Below, in pieces: positions 16,474 through 25,302 of a stretch of 64,000 nucleotides of DNA; the stretch's first letter is position 1, and each line of letters starts with the position of its first letter. A program made the position numbers and the translations under genes. The stretch is from Streptomyces sp. NBC_01446 (GTDB taxonomy: Bacteria > Actinomycetota > Actinomycetes > Streptomycetales > Streptomycetaceae): assembly GCF_026340095.1 (NCBI RefSeq), contig NZ_JAPEPO010000003.1:992001-1056000 (forward strand), in the 5' to 3' direction. A model generated the notes under the pieces. It made no database searches, had not been told where the DNA came from, and was given only the letters and a program-made list of their open reading frames with translations.

Positions 16474-16590
16474 GCCGGCTTCAAAATCATCGCGGGCCGG
16501 ATGCGCGAATGCCTGACCGCCACCGAGGACGGCGGCACCCCCGCCATGAAAGAGGCGGAGCTGGAAAAGCTCTTCCTCACACTGGCCTGA
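16471..16590 (+). pseudogene. Unrecognised gene 3' fragment
   Basis: An open frame reads HAGFKIIAGRMRECLTATED, then GGTPAMKEAELEKLFLTLA and a TGA. It has good coding character but no start, and it is joined head-on to the DUF2892 fragment. It looks like the surviving C-terminus of a helical protein. The family is not recognised. Confidence 0.35.
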
Positions 16591-16671
16591 TCACAGCCCG
16601 GAGGGTGGGACACAGCGCGTCGGCGCACGCCGTACCGGAGCGGGACAGCCTGCAGAACTACTGTCGACCGC

Positions 16672-17883
16672 ATGGACGGTGATCGCGGAACATGGCGCAA
16701 GTGTTCTCTTGCCGGCGCGGTGTTTGCCGTGTGTATGGCCGGGACCACTCTGCCGACCCCGCTCTACGGGCTCTATCAGGACAAGTTCGGGTTCTCCGAG
16801 CTGACGGTGACCGTCGTCTATGCGGTGTACGCCTTCGGGGTCATCGGTGTGCTGTTGCTGGCCGGCAACGCATCGGACGCTGTCGGGCGGCGGCCGGTGC
16901 TGTTGTGGGGGCTGGCGTTCGCGGCGGCCAGCGCCGTCTGCTTCCTCGGTGCCACCGGGCTGGGGTGGCTGTACGCGGGGCGACTGCTCTCGGGGTTCGC
17001 CGCCGGGCTGTTCACCGGGGCCGCCACCGTGTACGTGATCGAGTTGGCGCCGCACGGCGGTGGCTCCCGGGCCACGTTCGTGGCGACCGCCGCCAACATG
17101 GGCGGTCTTGGCTGCGGTCCGCTGCTCGCCGGACTGCTCGCCCAGTACGCCGCCTGGCCGCTGTACCTGCCCTTCGCCGTGCACCTCGCGCTGGTGGCCG
17201 CCTCGGCCGCCGTGCTGCTGTGGCTGCCGGAGACCGTGGCCGAGCGGCGGGCACTGAGTACCGTACGGCCGCAGCGGCCCAGCCTGCCCCCGCAGGTGCG
17301 GCCGGTGTTCGGGCCCGCTGCGATCGCCTCGTTCGTGGGGTTCGCGTTGTTCGGGGTGTTCACCTCGGTCAGCCCGGCGTTCCTCGCCGAGTCGCTGGAC
17401 GTGGACAACCACGCCGTGAGCGGTCTGGTCGTCGCGCTCGCCTTCTTCGCCTCGACCGCGGGGCAACTGGCGGTCACCCGGGTCGGGATGGAACGGTCCC
17501 TGCCGCTGGGCTGCGCCGCACTCCTCGCCGGTCTGGCGCTGCTCGCGGGCGCGCTGCGATGGGACCTGCTGCTTTTGGTGGTGCTGAGCGCGCTCGTCGG
17601 CGGTACGGGGCAGGGGCTGGCGTTTCGTGCGGCGCTCGGCGCGGTGGCGGAGGCGTCTCCCCCGGACCATCGCGCGTCGGTGATCTCCACACTGTTCGTG
17701 GTGGCGTACGCGGGCATCTCCGTACCGGTCATCGGTGTCGGAGTACTGACCGGCCCGATCGGCCTGGAGGGTGCCGGGCTCGTGTTCATCGCGGTCATGG
17801 CGGTCCTGGTGTCGACCGCGGGTGTCTACCTGGTCCGACGGCCGCGCCGTACGACACCTGAGCACGCACGCCCTGTCCCGTAG
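16672..17883 (+). CDS. MFS transporter (drug/metabolite efflux type)
   Basis: 403 residues with 12 predicted TM segments starting KCSLAGAVFAVCMAGTTLPT. The loop after TM2 (NASDAVGRRPVLLWGLAFAA) is the MFS motif A region. Its size and YbjJ/AraJ-like layout suggest a DHA1-type exporter. No regulator adjoins it: gene fragments lie upstream and a secreted protein downstream on the same strand. The substrate cannot be predicted. The start ATG 16672 lies at the end of an AT-richer leader, but the SD is weak. Confidence 0.88.
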   Translation: MDGDRGTWRKCSLAGAVFAVCMAGTTLPTPLYGLYQDKFGFSELTVTVVYAVYAFGVIGVLLLAGNASDAVGRRPVLLWGLAFAAASAVCFLGATGLGWLYAGRLLSGFAAGLFTGAATVYVIELAPHGGGSRATFVATAANMGGLGCGPLLAGLLAQYAAWPLYLPFAVHLALVAASAAVLLWLPETVAERRALSTVRPQRPSLPPQVRPVFGPAAIASFVGFALFGVFTSVSPAFLAESLDVDNHAVSGLVVALAFFASTAGQLAVTRVGMERSLPLGCAALLAGLALLAGALRWDLLLLVVLSALVGGTGQGLAFRAALGAVAEASPPDHRASVISTLFVVAYAGISVPVIGVGVLTGPIGLEGAGLVFIAVMAVLVSTAGVYLVRRPRRTTPEHARPVP

Positions 17884-17951
17884 CGTCCGCGACCGGCGCG
17901 ATCGGGCGGCAGCCGGCGCAACGAAGCCCTGCCCGCATCGTTGATCACCCC

Positions 17952-18629
17952 ATGAAGATCACCATCGCGCGGCGGCTGCGCCTCGTGGCGGCAACCGTCG
18001 CCGCCCTGGCACTGGGACTTGCGGGCGCCGGAGGCTCGCCGGCCGCGAGCTCCGCCGCGGCTGACTGCCCAACGGCGGAGCTCTTCGCCACCAACAACAC
18101 CGCGGTCATCACTGACCCGGACGACCCCAGGCTCCACACCCGTCTCACACGCTTCGACCACGAACTGCGCGGGATCATCCGCGCCAACGGGGCCACGCCC
18201 GTCTCCTCGAAGCTCCTGGAGGGAGTCTTCTGGTCCGGCGATCTCAAGCAGGCCACGTACGAGCGCTCACGCGAGTTCGACATCGACAGGGTCGGCCGTG
18301 ACGGGCTGAACCACATCGCCGGTGTCATCGCCAAGACGTACCGTCAGGAGTCCGTGCTCACCTTCCGCTGTCTGCCGCGCACATCGCCGGAGACGGACGC
18401 ACTCGAAATCGAGGCGCCCGGCGTCAGCGCGAACCGGCTGCACGACAAGCTGGTCGCGGACCCGGTGGCCCGCGAAGAACTCGGCGGCGGCTCGGTCGCC
18501 GTCGATGGCCGGCTCATCCTCATCGCCCCGCTCGCCGACCTGCCACTGGCCCGGGAGTTCACCGCCAAGCTCGGTGTCGACTGGCAGACGGCCCAAGTGC
18601 ACTACGGCGACAGGGAATTCGTGAGCTGA
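17952..18629 (+). CDS. Secreted hypothetical protein
   Basis: 225 residues. A Sec signal peptide is evident: KITIARRLRLVAATVAALAL, then a G/A-rich end with a likely cleavage after SSAAA. The mature domain (DCPTAELFATNNTAVITDPD; DDPRLHTRLTRFDHELRGII; GVFWSGDLKQATYERSREFD) has two cysteines that could form a disulfide, and it ends in a compact alpha/beta segment. I do not recognise a family, though the arrangement is common for Streptomyces exported proteins. It lies 68 bp after the MFS gene on the same strand but is probably separate. Confidence 0.75.
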   Translation: MKITIARRLRLVAATVAALALGLAGAGGSPAASSAAADCPTAELFATNNTAVITDPDDPRLHTRLTRFDHELRGIIRANGATPVSSKLLEGVFWSGDLKQATYERSREFDIDRVGRDGLNHIAGVIAKTYRQESVLTFRCLPRTSPETDALEIEAPGVSANRLHDKLVADPVAREELGGGSVAVDGRLILIAPLADLPLAREFTAKLGVDWQTAQVHYGDREFVS

Positions 18630-18657
18630 ATCAGGAGCGTGCCGGCACTCTCACGGC

Positions 18658-18867
18658 CTAAGCACCAACGGCGCGCCCGTTCGGCCCCGCGGGGTGCTCG
18701 GCCGGACCGGGTGTCGGCCGGACCCCGGCATGGCCGTTGAGCGCATAGGCCATCTGGTACCGCGCCTCTTCGGCCACCAAGCGGGCCTCCGCCACGACGT
18801 CACCGCGTTCACGTACCAGACTCTCGTAGACCGGCAGATGATCGTTTCCGGTTGAGTTGTGATTCAC
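18658..18867 (-). CDS. Small hypothetical protein
   Basis: 69 residues from GTG 18867, with GAAGGA eight bases upstream. The first half is helical and charged (LPVYESLVRERGDVVAEARL, VAEEARYQMAYAL). The tail is Pro/Gly-rich (HAGVRPTPGPAEHPAGPNGR). It has no signal peptide or TM segment. It lies 58 bp downstream of, and co-directional with, the membrane protein gene at 18926-19300. No family is recognised; small, well-formed proteins like this are common in Streptomyces. Confidence 0.6.
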   Translation of the reverse strand: MNHNSTGNDHLPVYESLVRERGDVVAEARLVAEEARYQMAYALNGHAGVRPTPGPAEHPAGPNGRAVGA

Positions 18868-18925
18868 AGGGCTGGTCCTTCTCGGTATGTGGGGCGGCCG
18901 TCCGGTAATGCGGGCTCAATCGCGG

Positions 18926-19300
18926 TCACACGCGGTTGAGTCGCGCGGCGATCCCGTGCCCGATCAGCAGGTAAATCACTGCCGGCAGACCGTAATTGAG
19001 GAGAACGCGAAGGCCTTCTGTGTCCATGGTGAAAACATCCTGTGACCACCCAGCAAGCCAGTCGGCCGTTCCGTGCACGAATCCGACGAAGACGTTGCCC
19101 TGGTTGGCTTCGAGGAGGTAGAGCAGAATCCACAGACCCAGGAACACCGCGGCTATGTCAGCGATGGTGTGGATGACCAGCCCCGCCCGCCGGGCACCGC
19201 CCTCGCGCCGCTCAGGGCGCCGTGGCGGCTGTGGGGGCTGCTGGGGTTGCTGGTACTGGTCGTAAGGGTGGGGTCCGGCCATCGGGTCGATATTGCTCAC
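18926..19300 (-). CDS. Small membrane protein with Pro/Gln-rich N-terminus
   Basis: About 124 residues from GTG 19300 (SNIDPMAGPHPYDQ); an internal ATG at 19282 is an alternative. The N-terminus is a cytoplasmic Q/P-rich linker (YQQPQQPPQPPRRPERREGG). Three hydrophobic helices follow: LVIHTIADIAAVFLGLWILL, a surface helix, and LNYGLPAVIYLLIGHGIAAR. The layout resembles small Streptomyces membrane proteins of unknown role. The spacing to 18867 suggests a two-gene unit. Confidence 0.7.
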   Translation of the reverse strand: MSNIDPMAGPHPYDQYQQPQQPPQPPRRPERREGGARRAGLVIHTIADIAAVFLGLWILLYLLEANQGNVFVGFVHGTADWLAGWSQDVFTMDTEGLRVLLNYGLPAVIYLLIGHGIAARLNRV

Positions 19301-19890
19301 GGGAATCCAATCTGACGCGTGCTTTGCAGGACGAGGCAGGGGCGAAATCGCCTCCTGAATCTCTTCAGGGCTATCACCTGCCGCACCACGCACACTAGGC
19401 GTCGCGCGGGCCCGTACAACTCTGCGTCACACAACCGCGATCGCGTTACACAGCCATCGGAATATCCCAAATATGGCCAGGTATTCGCCAACTTGCCTAA
19501 ATGCGCGAGCGCGGGATCCCTTTCACCGCCGGACGCCTCACATCGGTGTGCCCATTTCGTGTGCCCCTCGTGATGCCTTTATGTGAACAGCTCACGCACT
19601 GTTCATACTGCGGCGGACGGCCGACATCAGGGGCCCGATTTCAATCATGCGGCGAATCCGCCGAGTTGGGATGATTGTGCCGCCGTCCGGAGCCGCCCCG
19701 TTCGGGTGCGCCCGGGACGCCGGTTCGCCCGGCGACCGGATGGGCAGGCGTCCCAGGTTCCACCGATCGGCGCCGCACCCCTGTGACGTAGTGCACCTGG
19801 ATGTCTGGAGTGCAGAGATGGCATGATCCGGGAGCGTGACGCCCCGCAACCCGACAGTTCGCCCATTCCGGGCGACGGAAGGACATGCGC
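19301..19890. other. 590-bp intergenic region before pyruvate carboxylase
   Basis: No convincing gene is visible; open frames here have poor codon bias. It is locally AT-richer around 19420-19640. It contains a perfect inverted repeat TGAACAG / CTGTTCA (arms 19584-19590 and 19599-19605, 8-bp spacer) about 290 bp before pyc. This could be an operator for pyc or for the divergent membrane-protein gene. Confidence 0.5.
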
Positions 19891-22800
19891 ATGTTCCGTA
19901 AGGTGCTCGTCGCCAACCGCGGAGAGATCGCGATCCGGGCGTTCCGCGCCGGCTTTGAGCTAGGGGCTCGAACCGTCGCGGTGTTCCCCCACGAGGACCG
20001 CAACTCACTGCACCGGATGAAGGCGGACGAAGCCTACGAGATCGGCGAGGCCGGGCACCCCGTGCGGGCCTATCTCTCCGTCGAGGAGATCATCCGTGCG
20101 GCGCGCAAGGCGGGCGCCGACGCCATTTATCCCGGGTACGGCTTCCTGTCCGAGAACCCCGAACTAGCCCTCGCGTGTGAGCGTTCCGGCATCACGTTCG
20201 TCGGGCCGAGCGCGGAGACGCTCGAACTGACCGGGAACAAGGCACGTGCCGTGGCCGCGGCCCGCGCGGCCGGCGTCCCGGTCCTTGGATCCTCGCAGCC
20301 CTCCACCGACATCGACGAGCTGGTCCGGGCGGCCGACGATCTCGGTTTCCCGCTCTTCGTGAAGGCCGTGGCCGGGGGCGGCGGACGCGGCATGCGGCGC
20401 GTCGAGGACGCGGCGACGCTGCGCGAGTCGATCGAGGCGGCGGCCCGTGAGGCCGAGTCGGCGTTCGGCGACCCGACCGTCTTCCTGGAGAAGGCCGTCG
20501 TCGAGCCCCGTCACATCGAGGTGCAGATCCTCGCCGACGGCGAGGGCCGGGTCATCCATCTCTTCGAGCGCGACTGCTCCTTGCAGCGGCGCCACCAGAA
20601 GGTGATCGAGCTGGCCCCCGCGCCGAATCTCGATCCCGAGGTACGCGAGCGGATCTGCGCCGACGCCGTGAGGTTCGCCCGGCAGATCGGCTACCGCAAC
20701 GCGGGCACCGTGGAATTCCTCCTCGACCCCGCCGGACAGCATGTGTTCATCGAGATGAATCCGCGGATCCAGGTCGAGCACACGGTGACCGAGGAAGTCA
20801 CCGATGTGGACCTCGTCCAGGCCCAGCTGCGGATCGCCGCCGGCGAGACGCTGGACGACCTCGGCCTGTCCCAGGACACCGTCCGCCTCCGCGGCGCCGC
20901 GCTGCAGTGCAGGATCACCACCGAGGACCCGGCCAACGGTTTCCGCCCCGACACCGGCAAGATCAGCGCCTACCGTTCCCCGGGCGGCTCCGGCATCCGG
21001 CTGGACGGCGGCACCACCCATGCCGGTACGGAGATCAGCGCCCACTTCGACTCGATGCTGGTCAAACTCACGTGCCGGGGACGGGACTTCGAGACGGCGG
21101 TCGGCCGGGCCCGGCGTGCCGTCGCCGAGTTCCGCATCCGTGGTGTGTCGACGAACATCCCCTTCCTCCAGGCCGTGCTCGACGATCCCGACTTCGCCGC
21201 CGGACGCGTCACCACCTCGTTCATCGAGAAGCGGCCCCATCTGCTGACCGCCCGTCACTCGGCGGACCGTGGCTCGAAGCTGCTCACCTACCTCGCCGAC
21301 GTCACGGTCAACAAGCCGCACGGCGAGCGGCCCCCGCTGATCGACGCGGCGACCAAGCTGCCGCGGCTGCCCGAAGGCGCACCGCCCGCCGGCTCCAAGC
21401 AGAAGCTGACCGAGCTCGGCCCCGAGGGCTTCGCCCGGTGGCTGCGCGCCTCGCCCACCATCGGCGTCACCGACACCACGTTCCGGGACGCGCATCAGTC
21501 GCTGCTCGCCACCCGGGTCCGTACCAAGGACCTGCTCGCCGCGGCACCGGCCGTGGCCCAGACGGTGCCGCAGCTGCTTTCGCTGGAGTGCTGGGGCGGC
21601 GCGACGTACGACGTCGCGCTGCGCTTCCTCGCCGAGGACCCGTGGGACCGGCTCGCCGAACTGCGCGCGGCCGTGCCCAACATCTGCCTGCAGATGCTGC
21701 TGCGCGGCCGTAACACCGTCGGCTACACGCCGTACCCCACCGAGGTGACCAACGCCTTCGTGGAAGAGGCGGCCGCGACCGGAATCGACATCTTCCGGAT
21801 CTTCGACGCCCTGAACGACGTGGGTCAGATGCGGCCCGCCATCGACGCGGTGCGTGAGACCGGCTCGGCGGTCGCGGAGGTCGCCCTGTGCTACACCTCC
21901 GACCTGTCCGACCCGTCGGAGAAGCTCTACACGCTCGACTACTACCTGCGTCTCGCGGAGCAGATCGTGGACGCGGGCGCCCATGTGCTCGCGGTCAAGG
22001 ACATGGCGGGGCTGCTGCGGGCTCCCGCGGCGGCGAAGCTCGTCTCCGCGCTGCGCAGGGAGTTCGATCTGCCCGTGCACATCCATACGCACGACACCGC
22101 GGGTGGCCAGCTGGCCACCTATCTCGCGGCGATCCAGGCGGGCGCGGACGCGGTGGACGGAGCGGTGGCGTCGATGGCGGGCACCACCTCGCAGCCGTCG
22201 CTCTCGGCGATCGTCGCCGCCACCAATCACTCGGAGCGGCCGACCGGCCTCGATCTTCAGGCGGTCTGCGATCTGGAGCCGTACTGGGAGAGCGTGCGCA
22301 AGATCTACGCGCCGTTCGAGGCGGGCCTGTCCTCACCGACCGGCCGCGTCTACCACCACGAGATCCCGGGCGGCCAGCTCTCCAATCTCCGGACGCAGGC
22401 CATCGCGCTCGGGCTCGGCGACCGGTTCGAGGACATCGAGGCGATGTACGCCGCCGCCGACCGGATCCTCGGCCATCTCGTGAAGGTCACCCCTTCGTCC
22501 AAGGTGGTCGGCGACCTCGCACTGCACCTCGTGGGGGCCGGGGTGTCGCCCGAGGACTTCGAGGCCGAGCCGAACTCGTTCGACCTCCCCTCGTCGGTCA
22601 TCGGATTCCTGCACGGCGAGCTGGGTCTGCCGCCCGGCGGGTGGCCGGAGCCGTTCCGCACCAAGGCGCTGCAGGGACGCGCAGGCCCCGAGCCGATGCG
22701 CGAGCTGTCCGCCGAGGAGCGCGCCGGTCTTGCGAAGGACCGGCGGGCGACGCTGAACCAGCTGCTGTTCCCCGGCCCGACCAAGGCCTTCGAGAACCAC

Positions 22801-23265
22801 CGGCAGGCTTACGGCGACACCAGCGTGCTGGCGAGCAAGGACTTCTTCTACGGCATCAGCCCCGGGCGCGAGTACTCCGTGGACCTGGAACCCGGCGTCC
22901 GGCTGCTCATCGAGCTGGAGGCCATCGGCGAGGCGGACGAGCGCGGTGTGCGCACCGTGATGGCCACGCTGAACGGTCAACTGCGGCCGATCCAGGTTCG
23001 GGACCACTCCGTGGCGTCCGACATCCCGGTGACCGAGAAGGCCGACAAGGCCAACTCGAACCATGTCGCGGCGCCGTTCGCGGGTGTCGTCACGCTGGCG
23101 GTGACCGAGGGCGACACGGTGGAGGCCGGCGCGACCGTGGCCACGATCGAGGCGATGAAGATGGAAGCTTCCATCACGGCCCCGAAGGGTGGCACGGTGT
23201 CCCGGCTCGCCATCAACGCGATCCAGCAGGTGGAGGGCGGCGACCTGCTGGTCGAACTCGCCTGA
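19891..23265 (+). CDS. pyc: Pyruvate carboxylase
   Basis: 1124 residues. ATG 19891 (MFRKVLVANRGEIAIRAF) is preferred because GGAAGG lies eight bases before it; ATG 19885 is too close. Domains in order: ATP-grasp biotin carboxylase (about 1-450; KAVAGGGGRGMRR glycine loop, ERDCSLQRRHQKVIE, EMNPRIQVEHTVTEEVTD), carboxyltransferase (about 510-800; GVTDTTFRDAHQSLLATRV, metal site VHIHTHDT), PYC_OADA tetramerisation part and a biotinyl domain with Lys1090 in EAMKMEAS. It carboxylates pyruvate to oxaloacetate for anaplerosis in the cytosol. It is monocistronic, with a terminator right after. All key motifs are intact. Confidence 0.97.
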   Translation: MFRKVLVANRGEIAIRAFRAGFELGARTVAVFPHEDRNSLHRMKADEAYEIGEAGHPVRAYLSVEEIIRAARKAGADAIYPGYGFLSENPELALACERSGITFVGPSAETLELTGNKARAVAAARAAGVPVLGSSQPSTDIDELVRAADDLGFPLFVKAVAGGGGRGMRRVEDAATLRESIEAAAREAESAFGDPTVFLEKAVVEPRHIEVQILADGEGRVIHLFERDCSLQRRHQKVIELAPAPNLDPEVRERICADAVRFARQIGYRNAGTVEFLLDPAGQHVFIEMNPRIQVEHTVTEEVTDVDLVQAQLRIAAGETLDDLGLSQDTVRLRGAALQCRITTEDPANGFRPDTGKISAYRSPGGSGIRLDGGTTHAGTEISAHFDSMLVKLTCRGRDFETAVGRARRAVAEFRIRGVSTNIPFLQAVLDDPDFAAGRVTTSFIEKRPHLLTARHSADRGSKLLTYLADVTVNKPHGERPPLIDAATKLPRLPEGAPPAGSKQKLTELGPEGFARWLRASPTIGVTDTTFRDAHQSLLATRVRTKDLLAAAPAVAQTVPQLLSLECWGGATYDVALRFLAEDPWDRLAELRAAVPNICLQMLLRGRNTVGYTPYPTEVTNAFVEEAAATGIDIFRIFDALNDVGQMRPAIDAVRETGSAVAEVALCYTSDLSDPSEKLYTLDYYLRLAEQIVDAGAHVLAVKDMAGLLRAPAAAKLVSALRREFDLPVHIHTHDTAGGQLATYLAAIQAGADAVDGAVASMAGTTSQPSLSAIVAATNHSERPTGLDLQAVCDLEPYWESVRKIYAPFEAGLSSPTGRVYHHEIPGGQLSNLRTQAIALGLGDRFEDIEAMYAAADRILGHLVKVTPSSKVVGDLALHLVGAGVSPEDFEAEPNSFDLPSSVIGFLHGELGLPPGGWPEPFRTKALQGRAGPEPMRELSAEERAGLAKDRRATLNQLLFPGPTKAFENHRQAYGDTSVLASKDFFYGISPGREYSVDLEPGVRLLIELEAIGEADERGVRTVMATLNGQLRPIQVRDHSVASDIPVTEKADKANSNHVAAPFAGVVTLAVTEGDTVEAGATVATIEAMKMEASITAPKGGTVSRLAINAIQQVEGGDLLVELA

Positions 23266-23288
23266 CGCCTGACGCCTGACGCCTGACG
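23261..23288 (+). repeat. Four tandem CCTGACG units over the pyc stop codon
   Basis: Four exact 7-bp units (23261, 23268, 23275, 23282) begin in the last pyc codons. The first contains the TGA stop, and the repeats place TGA in shifting frames downstream. Confidence 0.85.
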
Positions 23289-23320
23289 CCCCGGGCAGTC
23301 GCACTGCGGCTGCCCGGGGC
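23288..23320 (+). terminator. Strong hairpin terminator after pyc
   Basis: The stem GCCCCGGGCAG / CTGCCCGGGGC is 11 bp and perfect, with an inner partly paired loop (TCGCACTGCGG). It follows pyc directly. A T-poor tail is usual in this genus. Confidence 0.8.
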
Positions 23321-23452
23321 TTCCGCGTCACTGGGTCGGGCGGTTTCGGCGTGGTCTTTGCCCCTCACCGGCGTATGTAGGACAGCAGCTGACCCCAATG
23401 CCCCATAACCTGCTTCTTGTCCAACGGAGCAGAACCACGTGGAGGCGGAACC

Positions 23453-24010
23453 ATGGCTGTCAACAAGCTGGACACCCATGACCTGGCAGGGGCACCGGCC
23501 GTCAGCGGCGAGCGTGCCGAGTGGCTGGAGGTACTGGGCAAACACCGGGACTTCCTGCGCTTCACCACTCGTGAACTCACCGACGAGCAGGCCCGGAAGC
23601 GGACCACCGCGAGTGCCCTCTGCCTTGGCGGTCTCATCAAGCACGTCACCGAGGTCGAGCGGAGCTGGGTCGACTTCATCCTCAACGGCCCATCCCCCAC
23701 GGCCGACTTCGCGGCCATGACGGAGGCCGACTGGGCCCGTCGCGAGGACGGATTCCGGCTGCTGCCCGATGAGACGCTGGCCGGTGTGCTGGCCGCTTAC
23801 GCCGAGGTGGCCCGCCGGACCGACGAGGTGGTCGCCGCTCTGCCCGACCTGGATGCCACGTGGCCACTGCCGAAGGCCCCGTGGTTCGAGCCGGGCGCTC
23901 AGTGGTCGACCCGCCGGGTGCTGATGCACATCGTCGCCGAGACCGCCCAGCACGCCGGCCACGCCGACATCATCCGGGAGTCCCTCGACGGGGCCAAGAC
24001 GATGGGCTGA
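23453..24010 (+). CDS. DinB family protein (DUF664)
   Basis: 185 residues. ATG 23453 has GGAGG seven bases upstream. The four-helix DinB/DUF664 pattern is clear: HRDFLRFTTRELTDEQARKR, then LGGLIKHVTEVERSWVDFIL with the first His ligand, and STRRVLMHIVAETAQHAGHA with the HxxxH-type ligands (metal triad of DinB-like enzymes). Relatives include bacillithiol/mycothiol-dependent S-transferases and damage-inducible proteins, so a thiol-transfer or detoxification role is possible. No operon partner is evident; the phosphotriesterase-like gene is convergent. Confidence 0.88.
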   Translation: MAVNKLDTHDLAGAPAVSGERAEWLEVLGKHRDFLRFTTRELTDEQARKRTTASALCLGGLIKHVTEVERSWVDFILNGPSPTADFAAMTEADWARREDGFRLLPDETLAGVLAAYAEVARRTDEVVAALPDLDATWPLPKAPWFEPGAQWSTRRVLMHIVAETAQHAGHADIIRESLDGAKTMG

Positions 24011-24030
24011 CCGGCTGGGCCGCTGGGCTT

Positions 24031-25023
24031 CTAGCCCTTCGCGTCGGCCTCGAAATAGCGGCGGGGTACGTCGACGAGCATCGTGTCGATCTGCTCCTCG
24101 GTGACCCCGCGCCGTTCGAGGTAGGGCAGCACCTCGTCCGCGATGTGCAGGTAGTGCCACTGCGGCAGCAGCGGCATGACGCCCGGGTCGATCCAGTCGA
24201 TGTAGCAGGATGCGTCCTGCGAGAGCACCATCCGGTCGGCGTACCCCCGTCGGCACATCTCCACCACCGTCTCGGCCCGGGCCTCGAAGGTGGTCTCGAG
24301 GTTGATCCCGAACCGGTCCATCCCGAGTACGAACCCGGCTTCGGCCAGTTCGCTGAGGTGGTCCACGTCGGTGGTGTCACCACTGTGCCCGAGCACCACC
24401 CGGCCCGGGTCCACGCCCTCCTCGTCGCACAGCACACGCTTGACGTCCGACCCCGTGTGCGCCCCTGGGTGGGTGTGCACGGTGATCGGGGTGCCGGTCC
24501 GCAGATGCGCCTCGGCCACCGCACGCATCACCCGCTCCACACCCGGTGTGAGGCCCTGCTGGTCGATGGCGCACTTGAGCAGGCCTGCCTTGACGCCGGT
24601 GCCGGCGATGCCGTCCTCGATGTCGCCGACGAACATGTCCACCATCGGGTCCGGCACCTCCGTTCCCGCGGCCTCGTTCAACGCCGGACCGCGGTGATGG
24701 AAGAAGAACGGCACCTCCTCGTACGTATAACAACCCGTCGCCACGACGATGTTGAGGTCGGGAAGCCGCTCGGCGACGCGCTGGATCCGTGGAATGTACC
24801 GGCCGAGGCCGATCACCGTCGGGTCGACGATGGTGCGGACGCCCTGGGCGCTGAGCGCACCGAGCTTGTCCACCGCGTCGGCGATCCGGGCGTCCTCGTC
24901 GCCCCACTCCCCGGGGTAGTTCTGCTGCACGTCCGGGGTCAGGACGAAGATGTGCTCATGCATGTAGGTGCGCTCCAGCGCGGCCGAATCCACCGGCCCC
25001 CGGACGGTCTCCACCATGGCCAT
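24031..25023 (-). CDS. Phosphotriesterase family metal-dependent hydrolase
   Basis: 330 residues from ATG 25023, with AAGGAG nine bases upstream. The amidohydrolase-type binuclear metal site is traceable: HEH in TYMHEHIFVL, the bridging Lys in KAGLLKCAIDQQG, His in ITVHTHPGAH and in VLGHSGDTTD, and Asp in MVLSQDASCY. Family members are phosphotriesterases or lactonases (PLLs), and native roles are often lactone or ester hydrolysis. The gene stands alone, with a well-formed promoter and an embedded operator upstream (25076-25101). The substrate is unknown. Confidence 0.9.
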   Translation of the reverse strand: MAMVETVRGPVDSAALERTYMHEHIFVLTPDVQQNYPGEWGDEDARIADAVDKLGALSAQGVRTIVDPTVIGLGRYIPRIQRVAERLPDLNIVVATGCYTYEEVPFFFHHRGPALNEAAGTEVPDPMVDMFVGDIEDGIAGTGVKAGLLKCAIDQQGLTPGVERVMRAVAEAHLRTGTPITVHTHPGAHTGSDVKRVLCDEEGVDPGRVVLGHSGDTTDVDHLSELAEAGFVLGMDRFGINLETTFEARAETVVEMCRRGYADRMVLSQDASCYIDWIDPGVMPLLPQWHYLHIADEVLPYLERRGVTEEQIDTMLVDVPRRYFEADAKG

Positions 25024-25075
25024 CAGCGCGGCTCCTTCTTGAGGATCTTCCCGGTCGGTCCCTTGCGGCCCTAGG

Positions 25076-25101
25076 CATACCGTCCAGTCGGTAGGTGGTC
25101 A
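25076..25101 (-). promoter_or_regulatory. Promoter with embedded operator before the phosphotriesterase gene
   Basis: On the minus strand, TTGACC (-35, 25096-25101) and TATGCC (-10, about 25073-25078) are 17 bp apart. The spacer is filled by the inverted repeat TACCGACTGGACGGTA (25078-25093, 5-bp perfect arms). A repressor bound here would block RNA polymerase. A related sequence lies at 42185-42202. Confidence 0.55.
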
Positions 25102-25302
25102 AGGGATTGCGCACGGGCGCCGGAGAGCGACCCAGGCCACGGCCTCCGGCCCCACCTCAGATTCCGCGTGCGACCTCCGGCCGCACGGTCAACACCCTCC
25201 GGCTGCTGAGATGACGCAGTCGTGGATCCACTGAAGACTTTCCGGAGTAGCGACACGCAGCTCAGTACGCGTACTCAGACGCAGCCGGATCCCGCGTGCC
25301 GG

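Noticed and set aside
20164..22230. 688-codon open frame antisense to pyruvate carboxylase
   Set aside because: High-GC shadow frame: the plus strand encodes every conserved Pyc motif, and the antisense product has a biased Arg/Gly/Asp/Val composition without a family.
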